In this document: in pieces, positions 14,718 through 22,961 of the stretch | Layout of the letters: each line of letters opens with the position of its first letter | Numbering within the stretch: position 1 is the stretch's first letter | Translations under genes and position numbers: made by a program | From: Methylocystis sp. | Lineage (GTDB): Bacteria > Pseudomonadota > Alphaproteobacteria > Rhizobiales > Beijerinckiaceae | NCBI GenBank assembly: GCA_023253795.1 | Contig: JALRFG010000010.1 | Span: forward strand, 1-26,139 | DNA: 26,139 nt | Direction: 5' to 3' | Notes under the pieces: model-generated | Told to the model about the DNA's origin: nothing | The model's input: the letters and a program-made list of their open reading frames with translations, nothing else | Database searches by the model: none

Positions 14718-14909
14718 TTTGCGGCGTTTGCGGCCCCCGCCCTGACCACTGTCTCGATCCGGCGTCTGCGCCGCCGTGCATGCATCCGCTTCATCGATGC
14801 GGCAATAGCGAACGCCGAGGAAAAAAAGGATCTGTGCGCCCCCGGCGATCGGCTCAGCTTCCTGCCGTGGGGTCTTCGCACGTGCTTTGAAGGTGATTAC
14901 CTGTCCCAT
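14703..14909 (-). CDS. Small basic protein of a conserved alphaproteobacterial type, function unknown
   Basis: 68 residues from the ATG at 14909 (MGQVITFKARA), with AAGGGCG 8 bases upstream; a TTG at 14936 would add nine residues. A polar start is followed by GGAQILFFLGVRYCRIDEAD, a pattern I associate with small rhizobial proteins of unknown function, and the C-terminus is very basic (GGGRKRRKRARA), suggesting nucleic-acid or membrane-surface contact. It is divergent from the DUF2336 gene. An overlapping plus-strand ORF of similar length (14577-14960) has no such features. Confidence 0.65.
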   Translation of the reverse strand: MGQVITFKARAKTPRQEAEPIAGGAQILFFLGVRYCRIDEADACTAAQTPDRDSGQGGGRKRRKRARA

Positions 14910-15039
14910 TTTGGCGCCCTTGCGTCCGATTCGCAAAATGATGAATCAATCCTTATGTGACGATTAGGACCGACGGAGGGTTAATGATCCGTCAACGTCC
15001 CCCCGACAATGTGCTGTTTCGGGGCGTGCAAGCGTATCG

Positions 15040-15990
15040 ATGAGTAAACCGTCCATGTCAGCGGATATCCTCCGGCGCCAGAATATCGACGCCACATTGC
15101 TGAAAACAGCTGTCGATCAGTTCATCGCACGCGACATTCACCTCACCGACGAAATCAAACCTTTCGAAGAACTGGCGCTAGGACTGCTCGCAAGGCTCGA
15201 TCCAGCTACAGCCGTAGAAATCCTCCGTCCCCTGTCCGCGCATCCCGATGCGCCGTCGGGTGTTCTTGCGCGGCTATATGAGCTGGACGCCATCAACGCC
15301 AATCATGGCGCAGCCATCAACCAGCTCTGCGAACTGGCGGCCGATTTAAGCCTGCGCATCGATCCGCCGATGCGGCGGACCCTGCTCCGTGTAGCCCGCG
15401 ACGACCGCGCATTGGCGCGCATACTCCTGGACCGCGACGATCTCGACCTCGATCCCGCGCCCTATTTTCTTGCCGCCACACGCAGCGAACGACTGGCGAT
15501 TGTGCTCGACGCCTGCCGCAAGGCGCTTCTCGACGACCGCGGCGGCGAAGAAAGCGCCGCCGACCCTGCGTTTGCAGTCCAATTCGAACAGGAAGCCATT
15601 GCCAGAAACTGGAGCGCGATGGCCAAACTTGCTGCGATGCGACTTTACCTGCGCCCTGATCGCACACTGACGCTGATCACCGACTCCTCCGGAGAAGCGC
15701 GCGCTTTATTGATGCGCGCGCTGGGCGTTGATCCAGAAATTGGCGCGCGCATTTTTCTCTGCGCCGAACCCGCGATTGCGCAGAACGAGAAGCGAATTCG
15801 GAAACTTGTCGCGCTGATGCATGCAACGCCTCAATGCGCTGCGATCGAAATCATTGTCGCCATCGCCCGCGAAACAGAAACGACGCCGGCGCCAATATCG
15901 ACACGACGCCCATCCCTGCGCGCAACTGCGCCGTCAACGCATGGCGGCGTCGAAACAAACATCGCCAGCAAGCTTCCTGGCGCCGCCTGA
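15040..15990 (+). CDS. DUF2336 domain protein
   Basis: 316-residue soluble, mostly helical protein. The repeated short helices with HPDAPSGVLARLYE, FEELALGLLARLDPATAVEI and similar segments fit the alphaproteobacterial DUF2336 family, whose biochemical role is not established. It has no signal peptide or membrane segment. The C-terminal 35 residues are Thr/Pro/Ala-rich and probably disordered. ATG 15040 lacks a clear Shine-Dalgarno; a second in-frame Met at residue 6 is possible. It stands alone between a divergent small gene and a 314-base gap. Confidence 0.72.
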   Translation: MSKPSMSADILRRQNIDATLLKTAVDQFIARDIHLTDEIKPFEELALGLLARLDPATAVEILRPLSAHPDAPSGVLARLYELDAINANHGAAINQLCELAADLSLRIDPPMRRTLLRVARDDRALARILLDRDDLDLDPAPYFLAATRSERLAIVLDACRKALLDDRGGEESAADPAFAVQFEQEAIARNWSAMAKLAAMRLYLRPDRTLTLITDSSGEARALLMRALGVDPEIGARIFLCAEPAIAQNEKRIRKLVALMHATPQCAAIEIIVAIARETETTPAPISTRRPSLRATAPSTHGGVETNIASKLPGAA

Positions 15991-16304
15991 TTCCTTCGAC
16001 GAAACGACGGACCGCAGAAACAGCGATCAATAAATGTCTGCGCGCATGCGAGCGACGCACGTCACGCAAACCGGACCTCAAAAATTATGAATGCGTTGAA
16101 ATTCACTGCCTGAAGTGGTCTGAAAGTGATGCAAATATGCAACACGCAAGAAGTTTTTGCGCCTAAAAAGATTCAGTTTTGATTCACCGAACTTTTCTCA
16201 ACTTTTGATTCATATTGCTTCTTAAAGCGCGATTCACGCGCCCCGATTAATTTGGCCCCATCGAAGAGCGAAAAGCTCCACCAAAAACGCAAGGGGACAA
16301 GACA
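15991..16304. other. Non-coding stretch upstream of ldtR
   Basis: 314 bases. The left half is GC-rich and featureless. The right half is AT-rich, with four GATTCA elements (16170-16236), twin AACTTTT words at 16190 and 16200, and AAGGGG as the ldtR ribosome binding site at about 16290. I find no RNA gene. Confidence 0.55.
16170..16236. promoter_or_regulatory. Array of four GATTCA elements upstream of ldtR
   Basis: GATTCA occurs at 16170, 16181, 16207 and 16231 (start-to-start 11, 26 and 24 bases), all in the same orientation. Two copies are embedded in TTTTGATTCA. TGATTCA is itself a TGA-N-TCA dyad. The position, 70-135 bases before the ldtR ATG in the AT-rich part of the gap, suits an operator array, perhaps for autoregulation. 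Confidence 0.45.
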
Positions 16305-16802
16305 ATGACAACCGCCGGATTGAATGTCCGAACCAAGGCTGCGGCGATCATGCCGGCCTATGTCGACACCATCATGATGCTCGAACGCCTTCATCGTCGG
16401 ATGCAGGAAGTCGTCAAGGACGCGCTGGACCGCGCCGGGATCGACGAGATCAACGCCGTTCAGGCGCTGATGCTGTATAATATCGCCGATCAGGAGTTGA
16501 GCGTTTCAGAGCTGAGAGCGCGCGATTATTACACCGGCTCCAATTCATCCTATAACGTCAAGAAGCTCGTTGAAGCCGGCTTTATTTGCTACGCGAAATC
16601 ACGCGTCGATCGCCGCTGCTCCCGGATCAGCCTTGGCGAACGCGGCAAGGAAATCCACGCGCTGGTTGCACAGGCTTATGAAAAACACGCCAACACGCTG
16701 GGTTGCGTTGGCGGCGTCGAAGCCGATGACCTGACGGCGATTAACCGTTCGCTCGGCAAGCTCGACCGCTTCTGGGAAGATCAGGTGCAGTACAGACTGT
16801 AA
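16305..16802 (+). CDS. ldtR: LdtR-type MarR family transcriptional regulator
   Basis: 165-residue winged-helix regulator. The order of elements matches the LdtR group of the Hyphomicrobiales: an N-terminal dimerisation helix (YVDTIMMLERLHRRMQEVVK), INAVQALMLYNIADQELSVS, the recognition segment RARDYYTGSNSSYNVKKLVE, and a wing with SRVDRRCSRISL. LdtR relatives in Liberibacter and Sinorhizobium control L,D-transpeptidase, osmotic-stress and motility genes; the targets here are unknown and no L,D-transpeptidase gene is in the window. The ATG at 16305 follows AAGGGGACAAGACA. It is convergent with the nitroreductase gene and shares a terminator hairpin with it. The upstream repeats suggest self-regulation. 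Confidence 0.85.
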   Translation: MTTAGLNVRTKAAAIMPAYVDTIMMLERLHRRMQEVVKDALDRAGIDEINAVQALMLYNIADQELSVSELRARDYYTGSNSSYNVKKLVEAGFICYAKSRVDRRCSRISLGERGKEIHALVAQAYEKHANTLGCVGGVEADDLTAINRSLGKLDRFWEDQVQYRL

Positions 16803-16826
16803 TCTGTCGCAGACGTTTCAAAACAA

Positions 16827-16859
16827 AAGAGCCCGCCGGATCATGTCTGGCGGGCTCTT
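16827..16859. terminator. Bidirectional intrinsic terminator (ldtR / nitroreductase)
   Basis: Perfect 11-base stem AAGAGCCCGCC (16827-16837) with GGCGGGCTCTT (16849-16859), loop 11. On the minus strand it is followed by TTTTGTTTT, so it is strongest for the nitroreductase/gckA transcript; on the plus strand it lies 25 bases after the ldtR stop. Confidence 0.85.
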
Positions 16860-16884
16860 GAGCGTTGCTGAAAAATCGCAATCG

Positions 16885-17727
16885 TTATTTGAGTTCGAAG
16901 CCAAGCGCGATCAGCGCCTCACGTATTTTATCGCGCCCACTCATGGCGTCAGTTCCGCGCACGCGCGACAGCACCTGCCGCACCCAGCCCTGCTCAGGCA
17001 GGCCCTGCTCTTTCTGGAAATCGCGGAATTTTTCATCCAGCGTTTCAATGGCTTCAAGCTGCGCCTCGCCCCATTGGTACTGTTCGCGATGCAAAACCGC
17101 CGCCTGACCCAGTCGCGGTTTGACGCCGGCGTTCGCCGCCGGATCGGGAACGCCGACCGTCATGCCAAAAACGGCGAAGACATTGGACGGAAGATTAAGT
17201 TCTTTCGCGACGGCCTCGGGATGGTTGCGCATCGCGCCGATATAGCAACAGCCCAGCCCCAGCGACTCCAGCGCAATCGCGGCGTTTTGCGCCGCCAGCG
17301 CGGCGTCGACGACGCCGGTCATGAAAATTTCGAGATAGGGCAGCGCCGCCGCATCGCGACCCTTTTCCTTGCCAAGCTTTTCCAGACGCGCCAGATCGCA
17401 CAGCCAGATCAGCAACAATTGGCAGTCGCGCACATGTTGCTGACCACCGGCGAGATCGGCGAGACGAAGCTTGCGCGCCGGATCTTCAACCGCAACGACG
17501 CTCCACACCTGCAAATTAGATGAGGTCGAGGCCGAAGAGGCGGCCGCGATGATTGTCTCCAGCGCGCCTTCGGGAAGCTTCTGCGGCAGATAGTTTCGAT
17601 GCGAACGATGGGCGAGCAGCATATCCAGCGTCTCGTTCCACTGCGGCGGCTTCGGGCCATCGTCGCGACGATAACGTTCGAAAATGGCGGCGGCGCCGCG
17701 CGCGTCGAAAGAAGCGGGCTTGTTCAT
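16885..17727 (-). CDS. Nitroreductase family (NfsA-like) FMN oxidoreductase
   Basis: 280-residue flavoprotein. The FMN-phosphate contact HRSHRNYLPQKLPEGAL is near residue 40. SSASTSSNLQVWSVVAVEDP, GLGCCYIGAMRNHPEAVAKE and VFAVFGMTVGVPDPAANAGV are the expected nitroreductase/flavin reductase motifs and are closest to NfsA-type enzymes. The C-terminal 80 residues (RLGQAAVLHREQYQWGE onward) form the cover helices and run slightly longer than usual. It lies 27 bases after gckA on the same strand, so it is probably the last gene of the serine-cycle block and ends at the hairpin 16827-16859. Its physiological substrate is unclear; a link to C1 metabolism rests on position alone. Confidence 0.9.
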   Translation of the reverse strand: MNKPASFDARGAAAIFERYRRDDGPKPPQWNETLDMLLAHRSHRNYLPQKLPEGALETIIAAASSASTSSNLQVWSVVAVEDPARKLRLADLAGGQQHVRDCQLLLIWLCDLARLEKLGKEKGRDAAALPYLEIFMTGVVDAALAAQNAAIALESLGLGCCYIGAMRNHPEAVAKELNLPSNVFAVFGMTVGVPDPAANAGVKPRLGQAAVLHREQYQWGEAQLEAIETLDEKFRDFQKEQGLPEQGWVRQVLSRVRGTDAMSGRDKIREALIALGFELK

Positions 17728-17754
17728 CGGCAGACGTCTCTGATCGCTGGCGCG

Positions 17755-19032
17755 TTACACGCGCTTGGGCACCAAAATGGCGCGGAAATCGTTCACATTG
17801 GTGCGCGTCGGCCCGGTAATCACCAGATCGCCCAGCGCCTCGAAGGCGGAAAAGGCGTCGTTATTGGCGAACAGACCTTTGAGATCGACGCCCGCCTTTT
17901 GCGCACGCGCAAAACTGTCGGCGGCCATCATCGCGCCGGCGTTGGTTTCAACGCCATCGATGCCGTCGGTGTCGCAGGCGATGGCGGAAATGCCGCCAAA
18001 TCCTTCCAGCGCCAGCGTCAGGCCCAGCAGAAATTCGGCGTCGCGGCCGCCCTTGCCATTGCCGCGCACGGTGACGGTGGTCTCGCCGCCGGAAATAATC
18101 GCGACCGGCGGCTGAAAGGGCTGCCCATGCAGCGCAATTTGTTTGGCGATGCCGGCGTGAACCAGCGCAACGTCGCGCGACTCGCCTTCGAGATCGCCGA
18201 GGATGCAGGGCGTGTATCCCGCCTGTTTGGCGACCGCCGCGGCGGCGTCTAGCGATCCCTGCGGCGTGGCGATCAGAATATTCTGCACGCGTTCGAAAAT
18301 TGCATCGCCCGGCTTGGGCGTTTCGCACTCGGCGCTGGAGAGATGCTTCAGCACGGCGGCCGGCGCGTCGATTTTATATTTAGCGATCACGGCGAGCGCA
18401 TCCTGGCGCGTCGTCGGATCGGGCACGGTCGGGCCGGAGGCGATCACGGACAGATCGTCGTTCGGCACATCGGAAATCATCAGAGCGACAACCCGCGCCG
18501 GCGCCGCAGCGCGCGCCAGACGACCGCCCTTGATGGCGGAGAGATGCTTGCGCACGCAATTCATCTCGGAAATATTCGCGCCGCTTTTCAGCAGCGCCTT
18601 GTTGACGGCCTGCTTTTCTTCAAGCGTAACGCCCTCGGCCGGCAGCGCCATCAGCGCCGAACCGCCGCCGGAAATCAGCGCTAGCACAAGATCATCGGCG
18701 GTCAGTCCCTGCACTTTTTGCAAAATGCGCTTCGCGGCTTCGCGTCCCGCTGCATCCGGCACCGGATGCGAGGCTTCAATCACCTCAATCTGCTTTGTCG
18801 GCGCGCCATGCTCATAACGCGTGACGACCAGACCTTCGAGCGGACCGCCATGCCAATTGGCCTCAACCGCCGCCGCCATGGAGGCGGCCGCCTTGCCGGC
18901 GCCGATCACGATGGTGCGACCCTTGGGCGGCGTAATCGATTTCAAATGCTGCGGCAGACAGGCGGCGGGCGACGCGGCGCTAACGGCGGCGTCGAACATG
19001 GCGCGAAGAAGCGGACGGGTGTCGTCGGACAT
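17755..19032 (-). CDS. gckA: Glycerate 2-kinase (MOFRL family)
   Basis: Phosphorylates D-glycerate to 2-phosphoglycerate, the serine-cycle step that feeds enolase and then PEP carboxylase. 425 residues from the ATG at 19032 (MSDDTRPLLRAMFDAA), with GGAACGAGA upstream; a TTG at 19050 would add six residues. The N-terminal GckA/TtuD domain shows GAGKAAASMAAAVE and DLVLALISGGGSALMALP, then MISDVPNDDLSVIASGPTVP. The C-terminal MOFRL part shows GGETTVTVRGNGKGGRDAEF and ACDTDGIDG. All are intact. It follows mcl but is separated from it by a terminator-like hairpin whose T-run ends about 20 bases before this start, so its transcription is by read-through or from a promoter inside mcl. Confidence 0.95.
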   Translation of the reverse strand: MSDDTRPLLRAMFDAAVSAASPAACLPQHLKSITPPKGRTIVIGAGKAAASMAAAVEANWHGGPLEGLVVTRYEHGAPTKQIEVIEASHPVPDAAGREAAKRILQKVQGLTADDLVLALISGGGSALMALPAEGVTLEEKQAVNKALLKSGANISEMNCVRKHLSAIKGGRLARAAAPARVVALMISDVPNDDLSVIASGPTVPDPTTRQDALAVIAKYKIDAPAAVLKHLSSAECETPKPGDAIFERVQNILIATPQGSLDAAAAVAKQAGYTPCILGDLEGESRDVALVHAGIAKQIALHGQPFQPPVAIISGGETTVTVRGNGKGGRDAEFLLGLTLALEGFGGISAIACDTDGIDGVETNAGAMMAADSFARAQKAGVDLKGLFANNDAFSAFEALGDLVITGPTRTNVNDFRAILVPKRV

Positions 19033-19052
19033 GAATCTCGTTCCAGACAAGT

Positions 19053-19088
19053 AAAAAACGCTCCCCCGCCAGATGATGCGGGGGAGCG
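19053..19088 (-). terminator. Terminator-like hairpin between mcl and gckA
   Basis: CGCTCCCCCGC (19059-19069) pairs perfectly with GCGGGGGAGCG (19078-19088), loop 8. On the minus strand the stem is followed by six T (19053-19058). It lies 10 bases after the mcl stop and should end or attenuate the mtdA-mcl transcript. Confidence 0.88.
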
Positions 19089-19098
19089 CGCTTTGTTT

Positions 19099-20069
19099 TT
19101 ACGAACCGCTGATGGAATTGGCCTTCTCGATCAGCGCTTCGGCCATGCGGATCGACGCGATGTCGATCAGACGACCATCGAGCGACACGGCGCCCTTGCC
19201 TTCCTTGGCGGCCTGAGCCATCGCCTCAAGAATGCGACGCGCTTTGGTCACTTCGGCTTCCGACGGGGTGTAGACCTCGTTGGCGAGCTCGATCTGCGAG
19301 GGATGGATCGCCCACTTACCCTCATAGCCGAGAACCGCGGCGCGGCGGCGGCCTTGTAGCCTTCCGGATCGTTGAAGTCGCCGAACGGGCCGTCGATCGG
19401 ACGCAGGCCGTAAGCGCGGCAAGCGACCATCATGCGGGTCTGGGCGGCGTGCCACTGATCCATCCAGAAGTAGTCGCGCTCACCCTTCGAGTCCTTGTCG
19501 GTGAGAACGCCGTAATCCGGGTTCACGCCGCCGATGACGGTGGTGCGGGCGCGGGTCGAAGCGGCGTAATCGGCGACGCCGAAAGACATCGCCTCAAGGC
19601 GCTTGGACGACTGGGCGATCGCCTCAACATTGGCCATGCCGAGCGCGGTCTCGATCAGCACTTCGATACCGATGCGCTTGGTGCGCTTCTTGTACTGCTC
19701 GATCTGCGTGATCATCATGTCGATGGCGTAGACGTCCTGCGGAACGCCAACCTTCGGAATCAGCACCACGTCGAGACGCGGGCAGTTCTCCAGCACGTCG
19801 ACAACGTCGCGATAGCAATAATGCGTATCGAGGCCGTTGATGCGCAGGGTCATCGTCTTCTTGCCCCAGTCGATGTCGTTGAGGCCCTGAATGATGTTCT
19901 TGCGGGCCTGCTCCTTGTCGTCCGGCGCAACCGCGTCCTCAAGGTCGAGGAACACAACGTCGGCCTTGGAGGTCGCCGCTTTCTCGAACATGCCCGGCGT
20001 CGAACCCGGCACGGCGAGTTCCGAACGGTGGAGACGCGGAGTCGCCTGCTCGATCAGTGTAAAGCTCAT
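19099..20069 (-). CDS. mcl: Malyl-CoA lyase, frame broken by an apparent one-base deletion
   Basis: Splits (S)-malyl-CoA into glyoxylate and acetyl-CoA, the closing step of the serine cycle. Starts at ATG 20069 (MSFTLIEQATPRLHRSELAV) with AGGGGA upstream. The first frame carries FLDLEDAVAPDDKEQAR (metal and CoA site), VLIPKVGVPQDVYAID, GIEVLIETALGMANVEAIA and SFGVADYAAS, then leaves the family sequence after DPEGYKAAA and stops at 19248 (273 residues). The other minus-strand frame continues the family sequence from AAVLGYEGKWAIHPSQIE to the stop at 19099. Adding one C after the third GCC of the GCC run (plus-strand position about 19344) joins both into 323 residues, the normal length. All catalytic regions are then intact. 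The simplest reading is a base-call error; a real null allele would break the cycle. Confidence 0.92.
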
Positions 20070-20097
20070 TTTGTTTTCCCCTTTCTGTGGTCTGATA

Positions 20098-22845
20098 TTA
20101 GCCGGTGGCCCCAAGGCCAGCGGCGATGCAACTGATGGAAATCAGAAGCGGGACTTTAATGTCCTCTTTTTCCGCTTCGTTCTGTGCGGCTCGGAACCGG
20201 CCAAGCAGATCAACCTGCTCGCGGTTAACTTCATTGATCGTCGGCAGACGCTGCGCGAGACGCGCCTGATATTCCTTGAAGCGATCAGCGATCTGCTCGC
20301 TGCCAGTGACGCGCAGCACCATATCGCGCGTCAGGGCATATTCATCTTCGATCGCCTTGAAAATTTTCTCGCGCACGCTTTCGTCGGCGACAAGGCCGGC
20401 ATACTGGCGCGCAATGGAAAGATCGACCAGCGCCAGCGTTTTCTCCACCTCGTCCAGGATCAGGCGGAAGACGCGCGACTCTTCGAACATCCGGCGCAGC
20501 AATTCGACGCCGCGTTCGCCGTGCGTATCGACAAAGGCCTTGAGACCCGAGCCGACGCCATACCAGCCGGTGATCGAATGCCGGTTCTGCGCCCAGGCGA
20601 AGACCCACGGAATGGCGCGCAAATCCGCCAAGCTCTTGGCGCCGAAACGACGCGCCGGACGCGAGCCGATATTCAACAGCGAGATTTCCTCAAGCGGACT
20701 CGCCGCCTGGAAATAGGTGACGAGATCGGGGTCGCCGATAAATTTTTCATAGGCCGCGAAGGAGGCGTTGGAGATCTCCTCCAGCACTGCTTCAAATTCG
20801 GCATGCGGCGCCAGCGCTTCCTCGCGCTCGGATTTCAGCGCATGGGCGAAGACGGACGACGCCAGCAGCTCCATCTGATAGGCCGCCGTGCCGCGATTGG
20901 CGTATTTGAAGGAGACGACTTCGCCCTGCTCCGTCACACGGAAGCGACCGCGAATGGAGCCGGCCGGTTGCGCAGCGATGGCGTGGCCTGTCGGCGCGCC
21001 GCCGCGGGAGACCGAGCCGCCGCGACCATGGAAGAAAGCGATGGCGACATCCTGTTCGCGACCGACTTCGGTCAGACGCGCCTGCGCCTTGTAGAGCTCC
21101 CAGTTGGACGAGAAGAAGCCGCCGTCCTTATTGCTGTCGGAATAGCCGATCATCACTTCCTGAAGATCGCCCTGCGCCTGCGTGCTGCGGCGGACAACCG
21201 GGATTTGCAGCAATTCGCGCATGATCGCCGGCGCATCCTGCAAATCCGAGATGGTCTCGAACAGCGGCACAATCGGCAAGGTCAGATGATCGACGCCCGC
21301 CGCATCGGCGAAAAGGCCCGCCTCTTTCGCCAGCAGATAAACGCCAAGCACGTCATTGACCGAATGCGTCATCGACAGAATGAAACTGCCGAACGCTTCG
21401 CGATCCAGTCGATTGCGAAGATCGGAGACGACCTCGAACATTTCGACGACGTCGCGCGCGTCCGCCGACAGCGTATCGCGCGGGATCGGCTCTTTACGCG
21501 GCGCCGACAGTTCCGCCAGCAACCATTCGCGCCATGCCGGGCTTTCGACATCCGGCGGCGTGGCGGCGGCGCCACGCAGCTTCCAGATCTCGTGCAACGC
21601 CTGCGTGGTGCGCGTGGTGTTCTGACGAATATCGAGACGCACCGTGCTGAAACGGAAAATCTCAACCGCGCGACGCACCGGCCTGACAACGTCGCTGGCC
21701 AGCGCCTCGCTTTTGGCTTCTGACAGCGCCTGCTCCAAAATCAGCAGATCGCCGATCAGCGCGTCGGCGCTCTTGTAGCGCGCGCCGGTCGTCGGCTCGT
21801 CCTGCGCGGAAAGAATGGTCTGATCGAGCTTGCGCAAAATCGTCGTCACAAACTGACGATAGGGCTCGTTCAGATTGCGCGCGGCGATCGCCTCGCCATC
21901 GGGCAAGTCCGCCAGACGGCGTTCCAGTTCGACGCGAAAGGCTTCCGGAATCACCGCGGCGCGCTGGCTGATCGACAGCGTGCGCACCAGATCGACGATC
22001 CGGTTGTGATAATAGTTCAAACTGGCCAGCGCGTTCTGGCGCATAGTGTTGCGCGTCACATCATTGGTGACGAAAGGATTGCCGTCGCGATCGCCGCCGA
22101 TCCACGATCCGAACTGGAAGAACGGCGTCACCTCGAATTTTTCTTTCGGGTAATGACGCTTCAACGCGCGTTCGAAAGATGACAGCAACTCCGGCGCGAG
22201 ATCGAAAATGCTTTCAGAGAAGAAGTGCTGGCCCCACGACACCTCGTGTTCGACCGTCGGCTTCGCCAGATGCAATTCGCCGGTCAGCCACAACAGCTCG
22301 ACCTGATCGTAAATCGACTTCACCAGCGCTTCGCGCTCGCGATCCGTCCAGCGCGTCGACTCGAGCTCGCGCAGCAGAAGATAAATGCGACGATATTTTT
22401 CGAGAATCGAAACGCGCTTGGCCTCGGTGGGATGCGCGGTGATGACGGGACGAATGCGCAGCGTCTGCAACTGGGCGTGTATTTCCTCCGCCGTCACACC
22501 AGCGGCGGCGGCGCTGGAGAGCACATAATCGAAAGTGCCAAGGAGCTTGTCGTGTCCGCGCTCGCGCTCGATCCGGCGACGGCGGCGCATGGCGTAGGCC
22601 TGCTCGGCGATCGACACGAGTTGAAACAGAATGCCCTGCGCCTGCAACGCCCGCGCCATCGGACGCGACGCCAATCCGGCGCCGGCTTTGGAATCGCGCA
22701 CGACAGGCTCGATTTCCGGCATATGCTGACGAATAACGGCGAGCAGCTGCTCGCGCAGAAAGGCCGACGCCTCCGTGACCGAACGGGTCGCGAAAGCCGA
22801 CGGCAGGGCGATCGACGGCGCCGCGTTCAACTTTTCGTCCGCCAT
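20098..22845 (-). CDS. ppc: Phosphoenolpyruvate carboxylase
   Basis: Carboxylates PEP with bicarbonate to oxaloacetate, the CO2-fixing step of the serine cycle. 915 residues from ATG 22845, with AAGGGGAG upstream; the TTG just before it is not needed. Catalytic motifs are intact: VITAHPTEAKR with His138, GYSDSNKDGG near residue 568, FHGRGGSVSRGGAP near 602 with the essential Arg pair, and QNRHSITGWYGVGSG toward the C-terminus. The protein ends in AAGLGATG where many PEPCs end in NTG, so the C-terminal active-site tail differs by one residue. It lies 116 bases after mtkB, the widest gap inside the block, and 28 bases before mcl. Whether it is feedback-regulated cannot be told. Confidence 0.97.
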   Translation of the reverse strand: MADEKLNAAPSIALPSAFATRSVTEASAFLREQLLAVIRQHMPEIEPVVRDSKAGAGLASRPMARALQAQGILFQLVSIAEQAYAMRRRRRIERERGHDKLLGTFDYVLSSAAAAGVTAEEIHAQLQTLRIRPVITAHPTEAKRVSILEKYRRIYLLLRELESTRWTDREREALVKSIYDQVELLWLTGELHLAKPTVEHEVSWGQHFFSESIFDLAPELLSSFERALKRHYPKEKFEVTPFFQFGSWIGGDRDGNPFVTNDVTRNTMRQNALASLNYYHNRIVDLVRTLSISQRAAVIPEAFRVELERRLADLPDGEAIAARNLNEPYRQFVTTILRKLDQTILSAQDEPTTGARYKSADALIGDLLILEQALSEAKSEALASDVVRPVRRAVEIFRFSTVRLDIRQNTTRTTQALHEIWKLRGAAATPPDVESPAWREWLLAELSAPRKEPIPRDTLSADARDVVEMFEVVSDLRNRLDREAFGSFILSMTHSVNDVLGVYLLAKEAGLFADAAGVDHLTLPIVPLFETISDLQDAPAIMRELLQIPVVRRSTQAQGDLQEVMIGYSDSNKDGGFFSSNWELYKAQARLTEVGREQDVAIAFFHGRGGSVSRGGAPTGHAIAAQPAGSIRGRFRVTEQGEVVSFKYANRGTAAYQMELLASSVFAHALKSEREEALAPHAEFEAVLEEISNASFAAYEKFIGDPDLVTYFQAASPLEEISLLNIGSRPARRFGAKSLADLRAIPWVFAWAQNRHSITGWYGVGSGLKAFVDTHGERGVELLRRMFEESRVFRLILDEVEKTLALVDLSIARQYAGLVADESVREKIFKAIEDEYALTRDMVLRVTGSEQIADRFKEYQARLAQRLPTINEVNREQVDLLGRFRAAQNEAEKEDIKVPLLISISCIAAGLGATG

Positions 22846-22863
22846 CAAACTCCCCTTCGCCCC

Positions 22864-22878
22864 GACGCCCGCGGCGTC
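22864..22878 (-). promoter_or_regulatory. Stem-loop just upstream of the ppc ribosome binding site
   Basis: GACGCC (22864-22869) and GGCGTC (22873-22878) form a perfect 6-base stem with a CGC loop, about 10 bases before the ppc Shine-Dalgarno. It could affect ppc translation or mRNA processing. Confidence 0.35.
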
Positions 22879-22917
22879 CGTCTTCCATCCCGGAAGAAAC
22901 TGCTAAAACACATGATG

Positions 22918-22949
22918 AAAAAGCGGCGGCAAAGTCGCCGTCGCCTTTT
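22918..22949 (-). promoter_or_regulatory. Intercistronic GC stem-loop with T-run after mtkB
   Basis: GGCGGC (22925-22930) faces GTCGCC (22934-22939), flanked by A5 (22918-22922) and T4 (22946-22949). On the minus strand the stem has one mismatch and is followed by GCTTTTT, starting about 12 bases after the mtkB stop. It resembles a weak terminator, attenuator or processing site. Confidence 0.4.
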
Positions 22950-22961
22950 GACGCAGCGCCC

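Noticed and set aside
14577..14960. 127-codon plus-strand ORF over the small basic protein
   Set aside because: Low-complexity Arg-rich translation with no ribosome site; the minus-strand frame has family-like sequence.
19891..21723. 610-codon plus-strand ORF opposite ppc and mcl
   Set aside because: It is a shadow of a GC-rich coding strand: the residues are rich in Arg/Gln/His without any family motif, and ppc on the other strand has complete catalytic motifs.
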